DNA from: Microbacterium paraoxydans
GTDB lineage: Bacteria; Actinomycetota; Actinomycetes; Actinomycetales; Microbacteriaceae
Direction of reading: 5' to 3'
Assembly (NCBI RefSeq): GCF_900105335.1
Contig: NZ_LT629770.1
Location: 1,364,001-1,428,000 of the forward strand
DNA length: 64,000 bases
Position numbers and translations under genes: made by a program. Positions 51,433 to 59,383 of this stretch are shown here, in pieces (the stretch's first letter is position 1; the number at the start of each line of letters is the position of its first letter). Below the pieces are notes generated by a model. It saw only the letters and a program-made list of their open reading frames with translations. It ran no database searches and was not told the origin of the DNA.

Positions 51433-51672
51433 CGTGCGGGACGGAAATCGCACCTCCGCACGCCGTCTCCCGCCCGTTTTCGATCCCGCACGCCGGCAGG
51501 CCCTCCCAGCGGGACGCATTCCGCCCCTCGCGAGGGTCCGCCGGGCACGGTTTCGATCCCGCACGGAGTCCCCGTCGCGGGACGCGAAACGCACCTCTAC
51601 CGCGCGACTGGGGTGCGTTATCGATCCGGCACCGTGCTGTGGCGTTCGGGCGGGACGGAAAGTGCACCTCGG
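51433..51672. repeat. Tandem array of three and a half 60-bp hairpins, family D
   Basis: The 316-base gap between the hydrolase and MBL genes holds no gene. Units start with GCGGGACG at 51436, 51509, 51577 and 51650 (spacing 73, 68, 73). Three are complete hairpins, each ending with the complement-type arm GATCCCGC or GATCCGGC near 51490, 51562 and 51630; the fourth is a half unit. Arms vary between units, so the array is old or diverging. Confidence 0.85.
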
Positions 51673-51715
51673 CATACGCGGCGAGGAGCGTTACTGGACC
51701 CGACAGGGGCGAGCG

Positions 51716-52426
51716 TCAGGCGTGCGCGCGGACCGCGGCGGCGATGTCGGCGGGAGTTCCGCGCCACGGAGCACCATGGCCGGGAAGGACCCACTCGGCG
51801 TCGAGCGCCGCGAGGCGGTCGAGCGAGGCCAGGGCTTCCGTGGGCTCGTCGGTGAACGGGGCGGGTTGCGCGCCCTCCTCCCCCGTGAGCACATGCCGCG
51901 TGGTCAGGGCGTCGCCGACGAACACCGCGCCGACCGCCGGGACGTGCACCGCGATGCTCCCCGGCGAGTGCCCCGGAAGACCCACGACGACCGGGGCCCC
52001 TGGGAGGTCGAGCACGTCACCGTCCGCTACCTCGGACACCTCGGCGACGTGGCGTGTGCGGAGCGCACTCTTGCGGAGGCCGTAGGCGAGGAAGCCGAGC
52101 ATCGGACCGAGCCGGGCAGGGCCCATCGGGGTCTTCGGCTTCTCCCCGGTACGCACGCGGTGGGCATCGGCGCCGTGGATGAACACCGGAACACCGGACT
52201 CGCGACGCAGTCGTTCCGCGAATCCGATGTGGTCGCTGTCGCCGTGAGTCAGCACGAGTCCGCGGATGTCGGACAGCGGGCGGCCGATCACGGCGAGCTC
52301 CCGCTGAAGGTCATGCCAGTGCCCGGGCAACCCGGCGTCGACGAGGGTGATGCCCTCGGGCAGGTCGATGAGGTACGAGGCGACGATGTCGTTGCCGAGG
52401 CGGTGGAGGTGGGGGGCGAGCTTCAT
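51716..52426 (-). CDS. MBL-fold hydrolase with HxDxDH variant motif
   Basis: The 236-residue metallo-beta-lactamase-fold protein has LVLTHGDSDHIG (H61, D63, D65, H66), where the usual second His is Asp, then GLPGHSPGSI, VGDALTT and LPGHGAPWRG. Metal binding may be changed. The ATG at 52426 is divergent from a TetR gene across two operators, so it is probably the repressed target and might detoxify the inducer. Substrate unknown. Confidence 0.88.
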   Translation of the reverse strand: MKLAPHLHRLGNDIVASYLIDLPEGITLVDAGLPGHWHDLQRELAVIGRPLSDIRGLVLTHGDSDHIGFAERLRRESGVPVFIHGADAHRVRTGEKPKTPMGPARLGPMLGFLAYGLRKSALRTRHVAEVSEVADGDVLDLPGAPVVVGLPGHSPGSIAVHVPAVGAVFVGDALTTRHVLTGEEGAQPAPFTDEPTEALASLDRLAALDAEWVLPGHGAPWRGTPADIAAAVRAHA

Positions 52427-52448
52427 GATGATCCTCTCGGACGATTGC

Positions 52449-52493
52449 GATGGCTACGTTACGTAGCTATCATGGCTACTGTCAATAGCCATC
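52449..52493. promoter_or_regulatory. Two abutting 23-bp TetR-type operators
   Basis: GATGGCTA (52449-52456) with TAGCTATC (52464-52471), and CATGGCTA (52471-52478) with TAGCCATC (52486-52493), share half-sites and both have 7-base spacers. They abut exactly and lie between the divergent MBL and TetR genes, the second ending 11 bases before the TetR ATG. Confidence 0.8.
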
Positions 52494-52504
52494 GAGGAGG
52501 ATCC

Positions 52505-53029
52505 ATGCCTACTCCCGAACGCACGTCGATCGATGCCATCGTCGCGGCCGGCCAGGAGATCATCGAGGTCGACGGCCCTGCGGGACTCACGATGCAGGCG
52601 GTCGCGGAGCGCGTGGGCGTGCGCGCCCCCTCCCTCTACAAGCGCGTGCGCGATCGGGAGGCCTTGCGAGTCGCGGTCGCCATGGCATCCGTCGATGCCC
52701 TCGCGACCGAGCTCGAGGCGGCCGGCGACGACCTCTCCACCCTCGCCCGGACCTATCGCACCTTCGCTCACGCGTACCCGGAGGGCTTCCGCCTCATGTT
52801 CAACGCCGCGGTCCCGCACGAGGCGCTGGAACGCTCCGCCGCCCCCGTCATCCGCGCCTGCGCCACCGCGGTGGGCGAGGCGGACGCTCTCGACGCCGCG
52901 CGTCTCTTCACCGCCTGGGCCACCGGGTTCCTGCAGATGGAGCTGTCCGGGGCGTTCCGACTCGGCGGTGACGTCGACCGCGCCTTCGAGTACGGCCTCC
53001 GGCGTCTCCTCGCGAGCCTCGCCGGGTGA
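52505..53029 (+). CDS. TetR-family repressor with WHG-type C-terminal domain
   Basis: The 174-residue protein has the TetR helix-turn-helix (AIVAAGQEIIEVDGPAGLTMQAVAERVGVRAPSLYKRVRDREAL) and a C-terminal domain of the WHG/TetR_C_33 kind. The ATG follows CGAGGAGGATCC. It should bind the two palindromes upstream and control itself and the divergent MBL gene. Inducer unknown. Confidence 0.92.
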   Translation: MPTPERTSIDAIVAAGQEIIEVDGPAGLTMQAVAERVGVRAPSLYKRVRDREALRVAVAMASVDALATELEAAGDDLSTLARTYRTFAHAYPEGFRLMFNAAVPHEALERSAAPVIRACATAVGEADALDAARLFTAWATGFLQMELSGAFRLGGDVDRAFEYGLRRLLASLAG

Positions 53030-53157
53030 GGACGCCCGTCATTCCCGGTCCGCGACGGCGGATGCTGCCACACTGAGGCCGTGGAAGACTCCCGCAGCAC
53101 CGCCGCAACCGTGGCCGCGAAGACCGCCCGGAGGCCTGGCGTCGCACGAAGATCGCC

Positions 53158-54132
53158 GTGGGCACCCTCGCCGCGGTCGCCGCCGTCGTCGCGATCGTCG
53201 GCACGCTCACCCCATGGCCGTCCGCGATGATCATCCGCTCCGTGTTCACGAAGGGCGGTGACGAGACCGCGGCGGAGATGACGAAGCACGTCCCTGACGC
53301 CGCGCTCGACGAACGGAAGGACATCGCCTACGGAGATGCCGGAACGGACACGACGATGGACGTCTTCCGCCCGGCCTCCGCCGACGGCGCACTGCCGACC
53401 GTGGTGTGGATCCACGGAGGCGCCTGGATCTCGGGCTCGAAGGAGGACGTCGATCCGTACCTCCGCATCCTCGCCGCGGAGGGATACACGACCATCGGCG
53501 TGAACTACACCCGCGGACCCGAGGGCGTGTACCCGCTCGCCGTCCACCAGCTCGACGAGGCCCTCGCCTACATCGACGCGCACGCGGCGGAGCTGGGCGT
53601 CGATCCGCGACGCATCGTGCTGGCAGGAGACTCCGCCGGGGCGCAGCTCGCCAGCCAGATGGCGACGCTCATCACGAATCCGGACTACGCCGAGATCCTC
53701 GGCATCCGCCCGTCGCTCCGCGCCGACCAGCTCGTCGCGACCGTGCTGAACTGCGGCGTCTACGACCTCGCCGCGCTGGCCGAGCTCGACGGGGTCCCGG
53801 GGTGGGGCTTCAAATCGGCGATGTGGGCCTACGCCGGCACGAAGACCTGGGCGGAGGACTCGACGGGTGCCACGATGTCGACCGTCGACTGGGTCACGGC
53901 CGACTTCCCCGCGACGTACATCTCCGGCGGCAACGGCGACGGGCTCACCTGGCTCCAGTCGATCCCGATGGCGAAGCGGCTGCAGGAACTCGGCGTCGAG
54001 GTCACTCCGGTGTTCTGGCCCGCGCCGCACGAGCCGGAGCTCCCGCACGAGTACCAGTTCCACCTCGATCTCCCCGAGGCCCGGAAGGCGCTCGCGGACA
54101 CCATCGCCTTCCTCGACGCACACACTCGCTGA
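53158..54132 (+). CDS. Membrane-anchored alpha/beta hydrolase; true start probably 53081 with a one-base frameshift
   Basis: The 324-residue hydrolase has an N-terminal hydrophobic helix, the oxyanion motif WIHGGAWISG, nucleophile LAGDSAGAQLA, an acidic region SGGNGDG and a late His in WPAPHEPELPHEYQF. It resembles the BD-FAE esterase group. Codon pattern extends upstream of the GTG at 53158, and GTG 53081 with a CACACT box six bases before it looks like the real start. The frames join only if one C is added in the run at 53127-53129. So this is a recent frameshift or a sequence error. Confidence 0.85.
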   Translation: MGTLAAVAAVVAIVGTLTPWPSAMIIRSVFTKGGDETAAEMTKHVPDAALDERKDIAYGDAGTDTTMDVFRPASADGALPTVVWIHGGAWISGSKEDVDPYLRILAAEGYTTIGVNYTRGPEGVYPLAVHQLDEALAYIDAHAAELGVDPRRIVLAGDSAGAQLASQMATLITNPDYAEILGIRPSLRADQLVATVLNCGVYDLAALAELDGVPGWGFKSAMWAYAGTKTWAEDSTGATMSTVDWVTADFPATYISGGNGDGLTWLQSIPMAKRLQELGVEVTPVFWPAPHEPELPHEYQFHLDLPEARKALADTIAFLDAHTR

Positions 54133-54182
54133 ACCGGCCCCTTTCGTCCGAGCCCGGCGCTCCGGCCCGGACATAACATGTC

Positions 54183-54211
54183 TGTGACGACCGGCACGGA
54201 AGTGATATGTT
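54183..54211 (+). promoter_or_regulatory. Promoter of the kyn operon
   Basis: TGTGAC (54183-54188) and TATGTT (54206-54211) are 17 bases apart, and the ATG of kynA follows six bases after the -10, giving a leaderless mRNA. GACAT/ATGTC (54171-54183) and GTGA/TTCAC-type inverted repeats overlap the promoter and may be operator halves. Confidence 0.55.
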
Positions 54212-54217
54212 CACGGG

Positions 54218-55069
54218 ATGCACACCGAGAACGAACGCGCACTCGAGTCCGGCATCGTCACCGACCTCTCCGGCCGCATGACCTACGGCTCGTACCTCGC
54301 GCTCGACCAGCTCCTCACGGCACAGCATCCGGTGAGCGACCCGCAGCATCACGACGAGATGCTGTTCATCATCCAGCACCAGACGACGGAACTCTGGCTG
54401 AAGCAGCTGCTGCATGAGCTCAGCTCGGCGCGGGAGCTGCTCGCAGCCGACGACCTGCGCGACGCCCTCAAGCGCATCGCCAGGGTCAAGCGCATCCAGG
54501 ATGTGATGACGCAGCAGTGGTCGGTCCTGGCGACGCTGACCCCGACGGAGTACGCCCAGTTCCGCGGCGCCCTCGGCAACTCGTCCGGCTTCCAGTCGGT
54601 GCAGTACCGGGCCGTCGAGTTCGCGCTGGGCAACAAGAACGAGAAGATGCTGAGCGTCTTCCGCGACCACCCGGCGAACCTCGCGCTCCTCACGGCCGAG
54701 TGGGAGAAGCCCACGCTGTACGACGAGTTCCTCCGCTACGCCTCTCGCCGCGGCCTCCCGATCCCCCGCGAGATCCTCGACCGGGACGTGCGCGAACCGT
54801 ACCGCGAGACCCCGGCCCTCGTGCCTGCCATCCGTGCGATCTACCAGGACCCGCGCACCCACTGGGATCTCTACGAGGCCTGCGAGGACCTCGTCGACCT
54901 CGAGGACAACTTCCAGTTCTGGCGCTTCCGTCACCTCAAGACCGTGTCCCGGACCATCGGGATGAAGGTCGGCACCGGTGGATCGAGCGGCGTCGGCTTC
55001 CTGCAGCGCGCCCTCGACCTGACCTTCTTCCCCGAGCTCTACACCGTCCGCACCGAGATCGGTTCCTGA
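54218..55069 (+). CDS. kynA: Tryptophan 2,3-dioxygenase
   Basis: KynA is a heme enzyme that opens the tryptophan ring to N-formylkynurenine. The 283-residue protein has the family signature MTYGSYLALDQLLTAQHPVS, HHDEMLFIIQHQTTELWLKQLLHE (distal His and substrate contacts), GFQSVQYRAVEFALGNKN and RTIGMKVGTGGSSGVGFLQ. Length is normal. First gene of the operon; the next gene starts within its stop (TGATG). Confidence 0.97.
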   Translation: MHTENERALESGIVTDLSGRMTYGSYLALDQLLTAQHPVSDPQHHDEMLFIIQHQTTELWLKQLLHELSSARELLAADDLRDALKRIARVKRIQDVMTQQWSVLATLTPTEYAQFRGALGNSSGFQSVQYRAVEFALGNKNEKMLSVFRDHPANLALLTAEWEKPTLYDEFLRYASRRGLPIPREILDRDVREPYRETPALVPAIRAIYQDPRTHWDLYEACEDLVDLEDNFQFWRFRHLKTVSRTIGMKVGTGGSSGVGFLQRALDLTFFPELYTVRTEIGS

Positions 55070-56088
55070 TGCTCACGGCGACGTTCTTCGACGGCGAGCG
55101 CTGGCGGGACGGCGTCGTCGAACTCGGCGAGGACGGGCTCCCCCGGCTTCGTGAGGAGACATCCGCGCCGGGGGGCCCGGTCCTCTCCGGCCGCATCGTC
55201 GGGGGCTTCACGGACCACCACGTGCACCTGCAGCTCGTCGACCACACGCTCCTGGCCTCATCGCGCCTCGGACGAGTGGTCGACCTCGGCGGCGATCCGT
55301 CTACGGTGGCGCGGATCGCCGTTCACAACTCAGGAGTTTCGATCGGCGGAGGCGCTTCCGAGGCGGTTCCGGGTGCGGCTGGGCCGGATTCTCCTGAGTT
55401 GCGAACCGTCGACTTCGCCGGCGCGTTCCTCACTCCCCCCGGCGGTTACCCCTCGGACCGCGCGTGGGCGCCGACAGGTTCCGTCCGGGAGATCGCCGAC
55501 TCGACGGCGGCCGCGACCGTGATCGAGGAGCTGGTGGCGGCCGGTGTCTCCGGCATCAAGGTCGCGAGCAACAGCACCGCCGGCCCGACCTTCTCCGACG
55601 CCCTCTTCCGCGCGATCGTCGAGCTCGCCGTGGCGCACGGCCTCCCCGTCGTCGCCCATGCGGAGGGCACCGGCGAAGCGCAGCGCGTCGTCCGCCTCGG
55701 AGCGACGCAGCTCGCGCACGCCCCGTTCACCGAGCGTCTGGATGACGACGAGATCGCGGACCAGGCCGTCCGGGTGTCCTGGATCAGCACCCTCGCCATC
55801 CACGACCCCGCCACGAGGGCCATCGCGATCGACAACGTCGCCCGCTTCCATGCCGCCGGCGGCACCGTCCGCTACGGCACCGATATGGGCAACGGCCCGA
55901 CCCCCGTCGACCTGAACCCCGCCGAGGTCGCCGCCCTCCGCACCGCCGGGCTCGACGACGACGCCCTCCTCCGCGCCCTCGCGCCCGTCGACCCGCTCGA
56001 TCCCCGCTCTCTCCTCCTCCTGCTGCCACCGGGATCCGCCGATCCCCTGGCCGCCCGCCCCCTCACCCCCGCCGACCTTAAGGTGTGA
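55069..56088 (+). CDS. Metal-dependent amidohydrolase, candidate N-formylkynurenine formamidase
   Basis: The 339-residue amidohydrolase-superfamily protein has the metal HxH in GGFTDHHVHLQ, a Lys in SGIKVASNS, His in VVAHAEG and AHAPF, and the final Asp in GTDMGN. It lies between kynA and kynU with 1-base spacings. The kynurenine pathway needs a formamidase there and no KynB is seen, so this is the best candidate; the substrate is inferred. A palindromic element (55318-55409) is inserted in frame at about residues 84-114. Confidence 0.85.
   Translation: MLTATFFDGERWRDGVVELGEDGLPRLREETSAPGGPVLSGRIVGGFTDHHVHLQLVDHTLLASSRLGRVVDLGGDPSTVARIAVHNSGVSIGGGASEAVPGAAGPDSPELRTVDFAGAFLTPPGGYPSDRAWAPTGSVREIADSTAAATVIEELVAAGVSGIKVASNSTAGPTFSDALFRAIVELAVAHGLPVVAHAEGTGEAQRVVRLGATQLAHAPFTERLDDDEIADQAVRVSWISTLAIHDPATRAIAIDNVARFHAAGGTVRYGTDMGNGPTPVDLNPAEVAALRTAGLDDDALLRALAPVDPLDPRSLLLLLPPGSADPLAARPLTPADLKV
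55318..55409. repeat. 92-bp palindromic element inside the amidohydrolase gene, family B copy 2
   Basis: The left arm GCCGTTCACAACTCAGGA (55318-55335) is identical to that in the ABC-F gene. The right arm TCCTGAGTTGCGAAC (55392-55406) differs by one base from its complement. It is read AVHNSG at the start, in the same frame as copy 1, while the centre differs. Confidence 0.88.
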
Positions 56089-56089
56089 C

Positions 56090-57424
56090 ATGACCGACCG
56101 CTCCGCCGACACCGCCCTCCTCGACGCCGCCCGCGCCCTGGACGCCGCCGACCCGCTCGCCGCGCATCTCGACGCGTTCGTCGAGGCCCCGGGCGTCACC
56201 GCCTACCTCGACGGCAACTCGCTCGGGCGGCCGCTGCGCGACGTGCCGGAGAAGCTCGCCGCGTTCGTGCGCGAGGATTGGGGCACCCGCCTCATCCGCT
56301 CCTGGGACGAGCAGTGGATGGCCCTGCCGATGGAGCTCGGAGACCGCATCGGCGCCGTCGCCCTCGGTGCGGGCGCGGGGCAGACGGTCGTGTCGGACTC
56401 CACGAGCGTCCTGCTGTACAAGCTCATGCGGGGGGCCCTTCGACAGGCTCAGGGACCCAGGGGCGCGGCTCAGGGACCCAGGGGCGCGACTCAGGGACCC
56501 AGGGGCGCGACTCAGGGACCCACGGGCGCGACTCAGGGACCCGCGGGGCGGACGGAGCTCGTGATCGAGGAGGGCAACTTCCCCACCGACCGGTTCCTCG
56601 CCGAGGGCGTGGCGGCGGAGATGGGGGCCACGCTGCGCTGGATCACGCCCGATCCGGTACACGGCGTCACGATCGACGACGTCGCGGCCGTGGTCTCCGA
56701 GCGGACGGCGCTCGTCTCGCTCAGCCACGTCGACTACCGCTCCGGCGCCCTCGCCGACATGCCCGGCATCACCGCCGTCGTGCACGAGGCCGGGGCCCTG
56801 ATGATGTGGGACCTCTGCCACTCGGCGGGCGTCGTGCCGATGCAGCTCGACGACTGGGGCGTCGACATGGCCGTCGGCTGCACCTACAAGTACCTCAACG
56901 GCGGCCCGGGATCGCCCGCCTTCGCCTACCTCCGCCACGACCTGCAGGGCCTGCTGCGGCAGCCGATCCAGGGGTGGTGGAGCGCGGCCGACATCTTCGC
57001 CATGGGCCCGGAGTACGTCCCCGCCGACGGCATCCGTCAGCTCCTCAGCGGCACGCCGCCGGTGACCTCGATGCTCGCGATGCAGGGCATGATCGACCTC
57101 ATCGAGCAGTCGGGCATCGACGGCGTGCGCGCGAAGTCGGAGTCGCTCACCGCGCTCGCGGTCCGAGCGTACGACGAGCTGCTCGCGCCCCTGGACGTGC
57201 GCCTGCTGAGCCCTCGCGACCCGGCGCGACGCGGCGGACACATCACGATCGGCCACCCCGACTTCCGGGAGGTCACCCGGAGGCTCTGGGCCGACGGCGT
57301 CATCCCCGACTTCCGCTTCCCGGACGGGATCCGGCTCGGGCTGTCGCCGCTGAGCACCTCGCACGCCGAGACCGTCGCCGGGGTGCTCGCGGTCAGGGAT
57401 GCGTTGGAGTCCGGTGTCTCCTGA
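56090..57424 (+). CDS. kynU: Kynureninase with an internal heptapeptide-repeat insertion
   Basis: KynU cleaves kynurenine to anthranilate and alanine with PLP. The 444-residue protein has YLDGNSLGRPL, EGNFPTDRF, LSLSHVDYRSG-like strand, MMWDLCHSAG and the PLP lysine region CTYKYLNGGPGSP. Residues about 117-155 are five 7-residue units (QGPRGAT) made by a 21-base tandem repeat; they lie between LLYKLMRGA and the EEGNF strand, probably a surface loop. The ATG is one base after the amidohydrolase stop. Confidence 0.95.
   Translation: MTDRSADTALLDAARALDAADPLAAHLDAFVEAPGVTAYLDGNSLGRPLRDVPEKLAAFVREDWGTRLIRSWDEQWMALPMELGDRIGAVALGAGAGQTVVSDSTSVLLYKLMRGALRQAQGPRGAAQGPRGATQGPRGATQGPTGATQGPAGRTELVIEEGNFPTDRFLAEGVAAEMGATLRWITPDPVHGVTIDDVAAVVSERTALVSLSHVDYRSGALADMPGITAVVHEAGALMMWDLCHSAGVVPMQLDDWGVDMAVGCTYKYLNGGPGSPAFAYLRHDLQGLLRQPIQGWWSAADIFAMGPEYVPADGIRQLLSGTPPVTSMLAMQGMIDLIEQSGIDGVRAKSESLTALAVRAYDELLAPLDVRLLSPRDPARRGGHITIGHPDFREVTRRLWADGVIPDFRFPDGIRLGLSPLSTSHAETVAGVLAVRDALESGVS
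56438..56552 (+). repeat. Five-unit 21-bp tandem repeat inside kynU
   Basis: A dispersed-repeat copy CTTCGACAGGCTCAGGGACC begins at 56438. CAGGGACCC-type units then start at 56450, 56471, 56492, 56513 and 56534, an exact 21-base period. The frame is one base different from that used in the other three genes, giving QGPRGAT instead of STGSGTQ. Confidence 0.92.
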
Positions 57425-58235
57425 CCCCGCGGCGCCGGTCGTGCTCGATGACATCGACGCCCGCCCCGGCAGCACCGCCTCGCTCCTGCGCACCCTGATC
57501 GGCCTGTATCTGCGCCCACTCGGAGGCTGGATCTCGGCCGCCGACCTCGTGGCGCTGGCCGCCGACCTCGGCATCCCCGCCGCTCCCGCCCGGACGGGCA
57601 TCGCCCGTCTCAAGCAGAAGGGCCTGCTCCTGCCGGAGCGCCGCGACGCCGTCGGCTACCGGCTGAGCCCGGCGGCCGTGCCGATGCTGGAGCGCGGCGA
57701 CCGCCGGATCTTCCGGATGCAGGAGATGGCCGACGACGATCCGTGGTGCCTGGTGTCGTTCTCGATCCCGGAGAGCGCGCGCAGCGTGCGCCATCAACTG
57801 CGCCGCCGACTGCACTGGATCGGCGCCGGCGTCGTCTCCCCCGCCCTGTGGATCTGTCCCGGGCACCTCAGGGCGGAGGCGGAGCAGATCCTCGACGAAC
57901 TCGGTGCCCGCCGCTGGGCGACGCTGTTCGACGCGTCGGCCCCCGCCCCGGCCGGCACGCTGGCCGAGGCCGCCGCCACGTGGTGGGACCTCGACGCGCT
58001 GCGCGGCGAGCACGAAGCCTTCCAGGCCTCGCTCACGGCCCTGCCCGAGGAGCCCTTCCCGGCCTACGTGCACCTCATCGACCGGTGGCGGGTGCTGCCC
58101 TACACCGATCCGGGGCTGCCCCCGGCGATGCTGCCGGCCGACTGGCCGGGCGGACGCAGCTTCGAGGCGTTCGCCCGGCTGTCGGCGGCGTGGGAGGCAC
58201 CCGCCCTGGCTCACGTGCGAGCCGTGACGGCCTAG
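57414..58235 (+). CDS. PaaX-family transcriptional regulator
   Basis: The 273-residue protein has an N-terminal winged helix (TLIGLYLRPLGGWISAADLVALAADLGIPAAPARTGIARLKQKGLL) and the PaaX central and C-terminal domains (WCLVSFSIPESARSVRHQLRRRLHWIGAGVVSPALWICPG). I prefer GTG 57414, five bases after TTGGAG, overlapping the kynU stop by eleven bases. Being last in the kyn operon, it probably responds to an aromatic pathway intermediate. Its stop overlaps the convergent FBP gene by four bases. Confidence 0.88.
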   Translation: MSPDPAAPVVLDDIDARPGSTASLLRTLIGLYLRPLGGWISAADLVALAADLGIPAAPARTGIARLKQKGLLLPERRDAVGYRLSPAAVPMLERGDRRIFRMQEMADDDPWCLVSFSIPESARSVRHQLRRRLHWIGAGVVSPALWICPGHLRAEAEQILDELGARRWATLFDASAPAPAGTLAEAAATWWDLDALRGEHEAFQASLTALPEEPFPAYVHLIDRWRVLPYTDPGLPPAMLPADWPGGRSFEAFARLSAAWEAPALAHVRAVTA

Positions 58236-58723
58236 TCGGTCCGGGCGACCTCGCGCACGAATCCGGTCACGTGCTCCTGCAGCCGCAGGATCCGCATCTC
58301 GCGGGCGAGCTCGCGGTCGTACCCCGGATAGGCCAGCGGCGGGAGCTTGCGCACCGCCGCGTTGCAGCCGAACTCCGCGCACGCGAGCACGCCGACCGTG
58401 TCGCCCTTGCGACCGGCGGCTCCGGCACGGCGGGCCACGTAGAGCTGCACGTCGTTGCGGAGCGTCACGTCCTCGCACCACGAGCACTGCGCACGGGCGA
58501 GCACGCGCTGCTCGGCGCGCTGCAGCACGACGCCCACGGGCTCGTCGTCGATCCACACGACGACATAGGCGCGCCGGGGCAGCTTCGGGTCGATCCACCC
58601 GAGGTAGTCGAGCCTTTCGAAGTCGGTCTCGGCGAAGTCGGGCGGCAGGGTGATGTCGGAGACCTCCTTGCGGGAGGCGTTGCAGAAGGAGGCCCGCAGG
58701 GCGCGCTCGTCGATGGGACGCAT
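58232..58723 (-). CDS. FBP domain (EF-G-binding-like, treble-clef zinc finger) protein
   Basis: The 163-residue protein starts MRPIDERALRASFCNASRKEV, the usual opening of actinobacterial FBP-domain proteins. Its second half has a zinc finger built from CSWC and ACAEFGC. Relatives with this finger (FusB type) bind elongation factor G and can rescue translation from fusidic acid. Here only the family is supported. The ATG is at 58723 after an AGCTCTTCTC-type complement; a weak ribosome site. Confidence 0.85.
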   Translation of the reverse strand: MRPIDERALRASFCNASRKEVSDITLPPDFAETDFERLDYLGWIDPKLPRRAYVVVWIDDEPVGVVLQRAEQRVLARAQCSWCEDVTLRNDVQLYVARRAGAAGRKGDTVGVLACAEFGCNAAVRKLPPLAYPGYDRELAREMRILRLQEHVTGFVREVARTD

Positions 58724-59014
58724 GAGAGAAGAGCTTTCGGTGTGATCGCCGGGTCGGCGAGACGGATCGGAGGATCACCCGGACGATGCCGGGGTACGAC
58801 GCAGCGCCGGGGACGGGGTTCCGCCTCCGGCCGGTCCTCAGCCTCTGCCTGCGGCGCTGAACGCGCCTGCAGCTCCGCTCCGCGCCCCGAGGGCGCTCAT
58901 CGACGACAGCACCCGGCGAGCCTACACCCGTTTGTTTCGTCGCGTGTCGGGAGGGCCGCGGGATCCCGACCTCATCGACGTACTCTGGCCGGACACCGAT
59001 CCGAAGGAGTCCCC

Positions 59015-59362
59015 GTGTCCACGCCGCTGCACCGCCGTCCGCCCCTCGAGGTGCGTGAGCGTGCGACGTGCATGTGCCGGAACGGCGGCCGCTGCTCCTC
59101 CTCGGCCCCCGGCCACGCCCTGCACCTGATCCAGGAGCGCCTCGCCGCGGCGACCCCGGCGCGATGGGCGGACGCGTTCGTGACCGCGGCGGATCCGGTC
59201 GCCGGAGACCTCGCCGTCCGCACGCTCGACGGCACCACGCACACGCTGTGGAACGGCTCCGGCGCCGCACTGGAGGCCGCCATCGGCAGCCCGGTCGCCC
59301 TCCACCTCGACTACGCCGTCCTCGCCGTCGGGCGCACCCGCTTCAACGTCGCCGTCGTGTGA
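59015..59362 (+). CDS. Hypothetical protein with CMCRNGGRC motif
   Basis: The 115-residue protein has Cys residues in ATCMCRNGGRCSS and a C-terminal strand-rich domain (about 58-115). I do not recognise the family. The GTG at 59015 follows GAAGGAG by five bases, and TACTCT at 58981-58986 may be a -10. Upstream 58724-59014 holds no gene; it contains a CAGCGCCG / CGGCGCTG inverted repeat near 58800-58858. Confidence 0.7.
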   Translation: MSTPLHRRPPLEVRERATCMCRNGGRCSSSAPGHALHLIQERLAAATPARWADAFVTAADPVAGDLAVRTLDGTTHTLWNGSGAALEAAIGSPVALHLDYAVLAVGRTRFNVAVV

Positions 59363-59383
59363 CGAGGGCCTGATCCCTCCGGG

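Noticed and set aside
56438..56552. Possible CRISPR or regulatory repeat array
   Set aside because: The units are contiguous, 21 bases long and keep the kynU reading frame; this is a coding minisatellite.
58724..59014. tRNA or structured RNA in the 290-base gap
   Set aside because: I could not fit a cloverleaf or a known riboswitch; only a short CAGCGCCG/CGGCGCTG inverted repeat is present.
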